This document shows, one piece after another, positions 63,261 to 64,000 of a DNA stretch of 64,000 bases. Origin of the DNA: Paenibacillus sp. JJ-100 (GTDB taxonomy: Bacteria; Bacillota; Bacilli; Paenibacillales; Paenibacillaceae); contig NZ_CAOJCM010000004.1 of assembly GCF_948329825.1 (NCBI RefSeq), forward strand, positions 372,001 to 436,000, written 5' to 3'. Both the position numbers and the translations under genes were made by a program. Under the pieces are notes generated by a model. That model worked only from the letters and a program-made list of their open reading frames with translations, did not search any database and had not been told where the DNA came from. The stretch's first letter is position 1. Every line of letters begins with the position of its first letter.

Positions 63261-64000
63261 GAATCAAGTTTAAGCGCTCGATCTATCGACTATTTGATGT
63301 TGCTGTTGTTGCAGCGGTCCTGCTGGTACTGATATATATGTATTTGTTTTTTTACGGCAAAATCATCATCCAAAATCAACCGGAAGTAATGCAGCAAGTT
63401 TCCTCTACATCCATTCTGGACGGAAGCGGAAACGAAATATCCAAGATGATTACATCGAATCGGGGATACATTGAGTATGCAGACCTAGATGAAATGCCGG
63501 ATATGCTGAAACAGGCTTTTTTAATTACTGAAGATAAACGTTTTTACCGTCATGCCGGACTTGACCTGATTGGTGTTGGGAGGGCAGGAGTGCAAAATAT
63601 AATCCATATGGATTGGAGCCAGGGCGGTAGCTCGATCACACAGCAGCTGGCAAGAAATCTATACCTGGATGGCAGCAAGACCCTTATCCGCAAAATAAAC
63701 GAGCTATCCATTGCTCTGGAGTTGGAGAAGAGATATTCAAAAGATAAAATTCTGGAAATGTATCTGAATCAGATCTATATGGGACGGCAACAGTATGGAG
63801 TCAAGGCGGCAGCCTGGCGTTATTTTGGTGTGGATGATCTGAATAAACTGGAACTATGGCAGATTGCTACACTTGCTGGTATTCCCAAGGGACCCTCCAT
63901 TTACAATCCAGTAGATAATGAGCTTCTATCCAAAGAGCGACGCAGTGTAGTGTTATCGCTGATGCATGAACAAGGACTCATTACAAGCAAACAGATGAAA
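63254..64000 (+). CDS. Biosynthetic peptidoglycan transglycosylase/PBP1-like (GT51), 3' end missing
   Basis: The first 249 codons of a class A PBP or monofunctional transglycosylase run off the right edge with no stop. A basic N-terminus (MLRIKFKRSIYRLFD) and one transmembrane segment (about residues 16-37) precede the GT51 domain. Motif I is TEDKRFYRHAGLDLIG with the catalytic Glu, motif II GGSSITQQLARNL, motif III around RKINELSIALELEKRYSKDK and KILEMYLNQIYMG. It polymerises lipid II glycans. Whether a transpeptidase domain follows is outside the window. Its start overlaps the pseudokinase gene. Confidence 0.92.
   Translation, partial: MLRIKFKRSIYRLFDVAVVAAVLLVLIYMYLFFYGKIIIQNQPEVMQQVSSTSILDGSGNEISKMITSNRGYIEYADLDEMPDMLKQAFLITEDKRFYRHAGLDLIGVGRAGVQNIIHMDWSQGGSSITQQLARNLYLDGSKTLIRKINELSIALELEKRYSKDKILEMYLNQIYMGRQQYGVKAAAWRYFGVDDLNKLELWQIATLAGIPKGPSIYNPVDNELLSKERRSVVLSLMHEQGLITSKQMK

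Overview
The window reads as a chromosome segment of a low-to-moderate GC Gram-positive bacterium, most likely a Paenibacillus or close relative. This is an inference from gene content and style: strong AGGAGG-type ribosome binding sites, some GTG/TTG starts, T-box, preQ1-I and cobalamin riboswitches with Rho-independent hairpins, and Bacillota-type proteins (TcyP, LplJ, YwqG, YtrA-type GntR, VanRS-like regulators). I saw no rRNA, tRNA, CRISPR array, prophage or insertion sequence. Most of the window is ordinary core and accessory metabolism.

Layout. 1-2.1 kb: end of a Tad/type IV prepilin peptidase and a DUF6382-like/FHA protein. 2.1-12.9 kb: housekeeping genes (SDR epimerase, DUF2621-like protein, endonuclease IV with a C-terminal extension, purU, a membrane protein, transketolase, ppnP, pgi, YigZ, a TetR regulator, YjbQ). 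13.3-17.1 kb: complete sulfate/thiosulfate importer cysTWA plus binding lipoprotein. 17.2-20.4 kb: an unknown protein, a PhnP-like metallo-hydrolase, and an ECF-like sigma factor paired with a second-type ClpP. 20.5-22.5 kb: YtrA-type regulator with ABC ATPase and permease behind a very long palindrome. 22.5-29.8 kb: MocR regulator, DMT exporter, TetR with divergent FAD monooxygenase and a 59-residue membrane protein, Cof-type HAD phosphatase and lipoate ligase. A 370-bp array of inverted and direct repeats lies between the last two.

30-41.7 kb holds a cobalamin salvage and late-assembly locus in two blocks. The first is cobD-cbiZ-cbiB-cobC. The second, behind a cobalamin riboswitch with a terminator, is btuFCD-cobT-cobU-cobS-cbiP. 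Together they import corrinoids, remodel cobinamide and build the nucleotide loop; no corrin-ring genes are in the window.

41.9-52.6 kb: chemotaxis receptor, cystine importer TcyP, a queuosine-precursor transporter behind a preQ1-I riboswitch, M24 peptidase, PQQ-type sugar dehydrogenase lipoprotein, SDR, and thrS with its T-box leader. 53-57 kb: two-component system divergent from an M23 peptidase lipoprotein. 57-60.5 kb: acetyltransferase, YwqG, DinB and a phosphotransferase with a possible leader peptide.

60.5-64 kb: a VanRS-like two-component system, then a gene that looks like a truncated copy of its own sensor kinase (phosphoacceptor His lost, no ATPase domain), which overlaps a GT51 peptidoglycan transglycosylase running off the end. 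I consider this pseudokinase/transglycosylase module and the 370-bp repeat array the two most unusual things in the window. The sigma factor/ClpP pair comes next.
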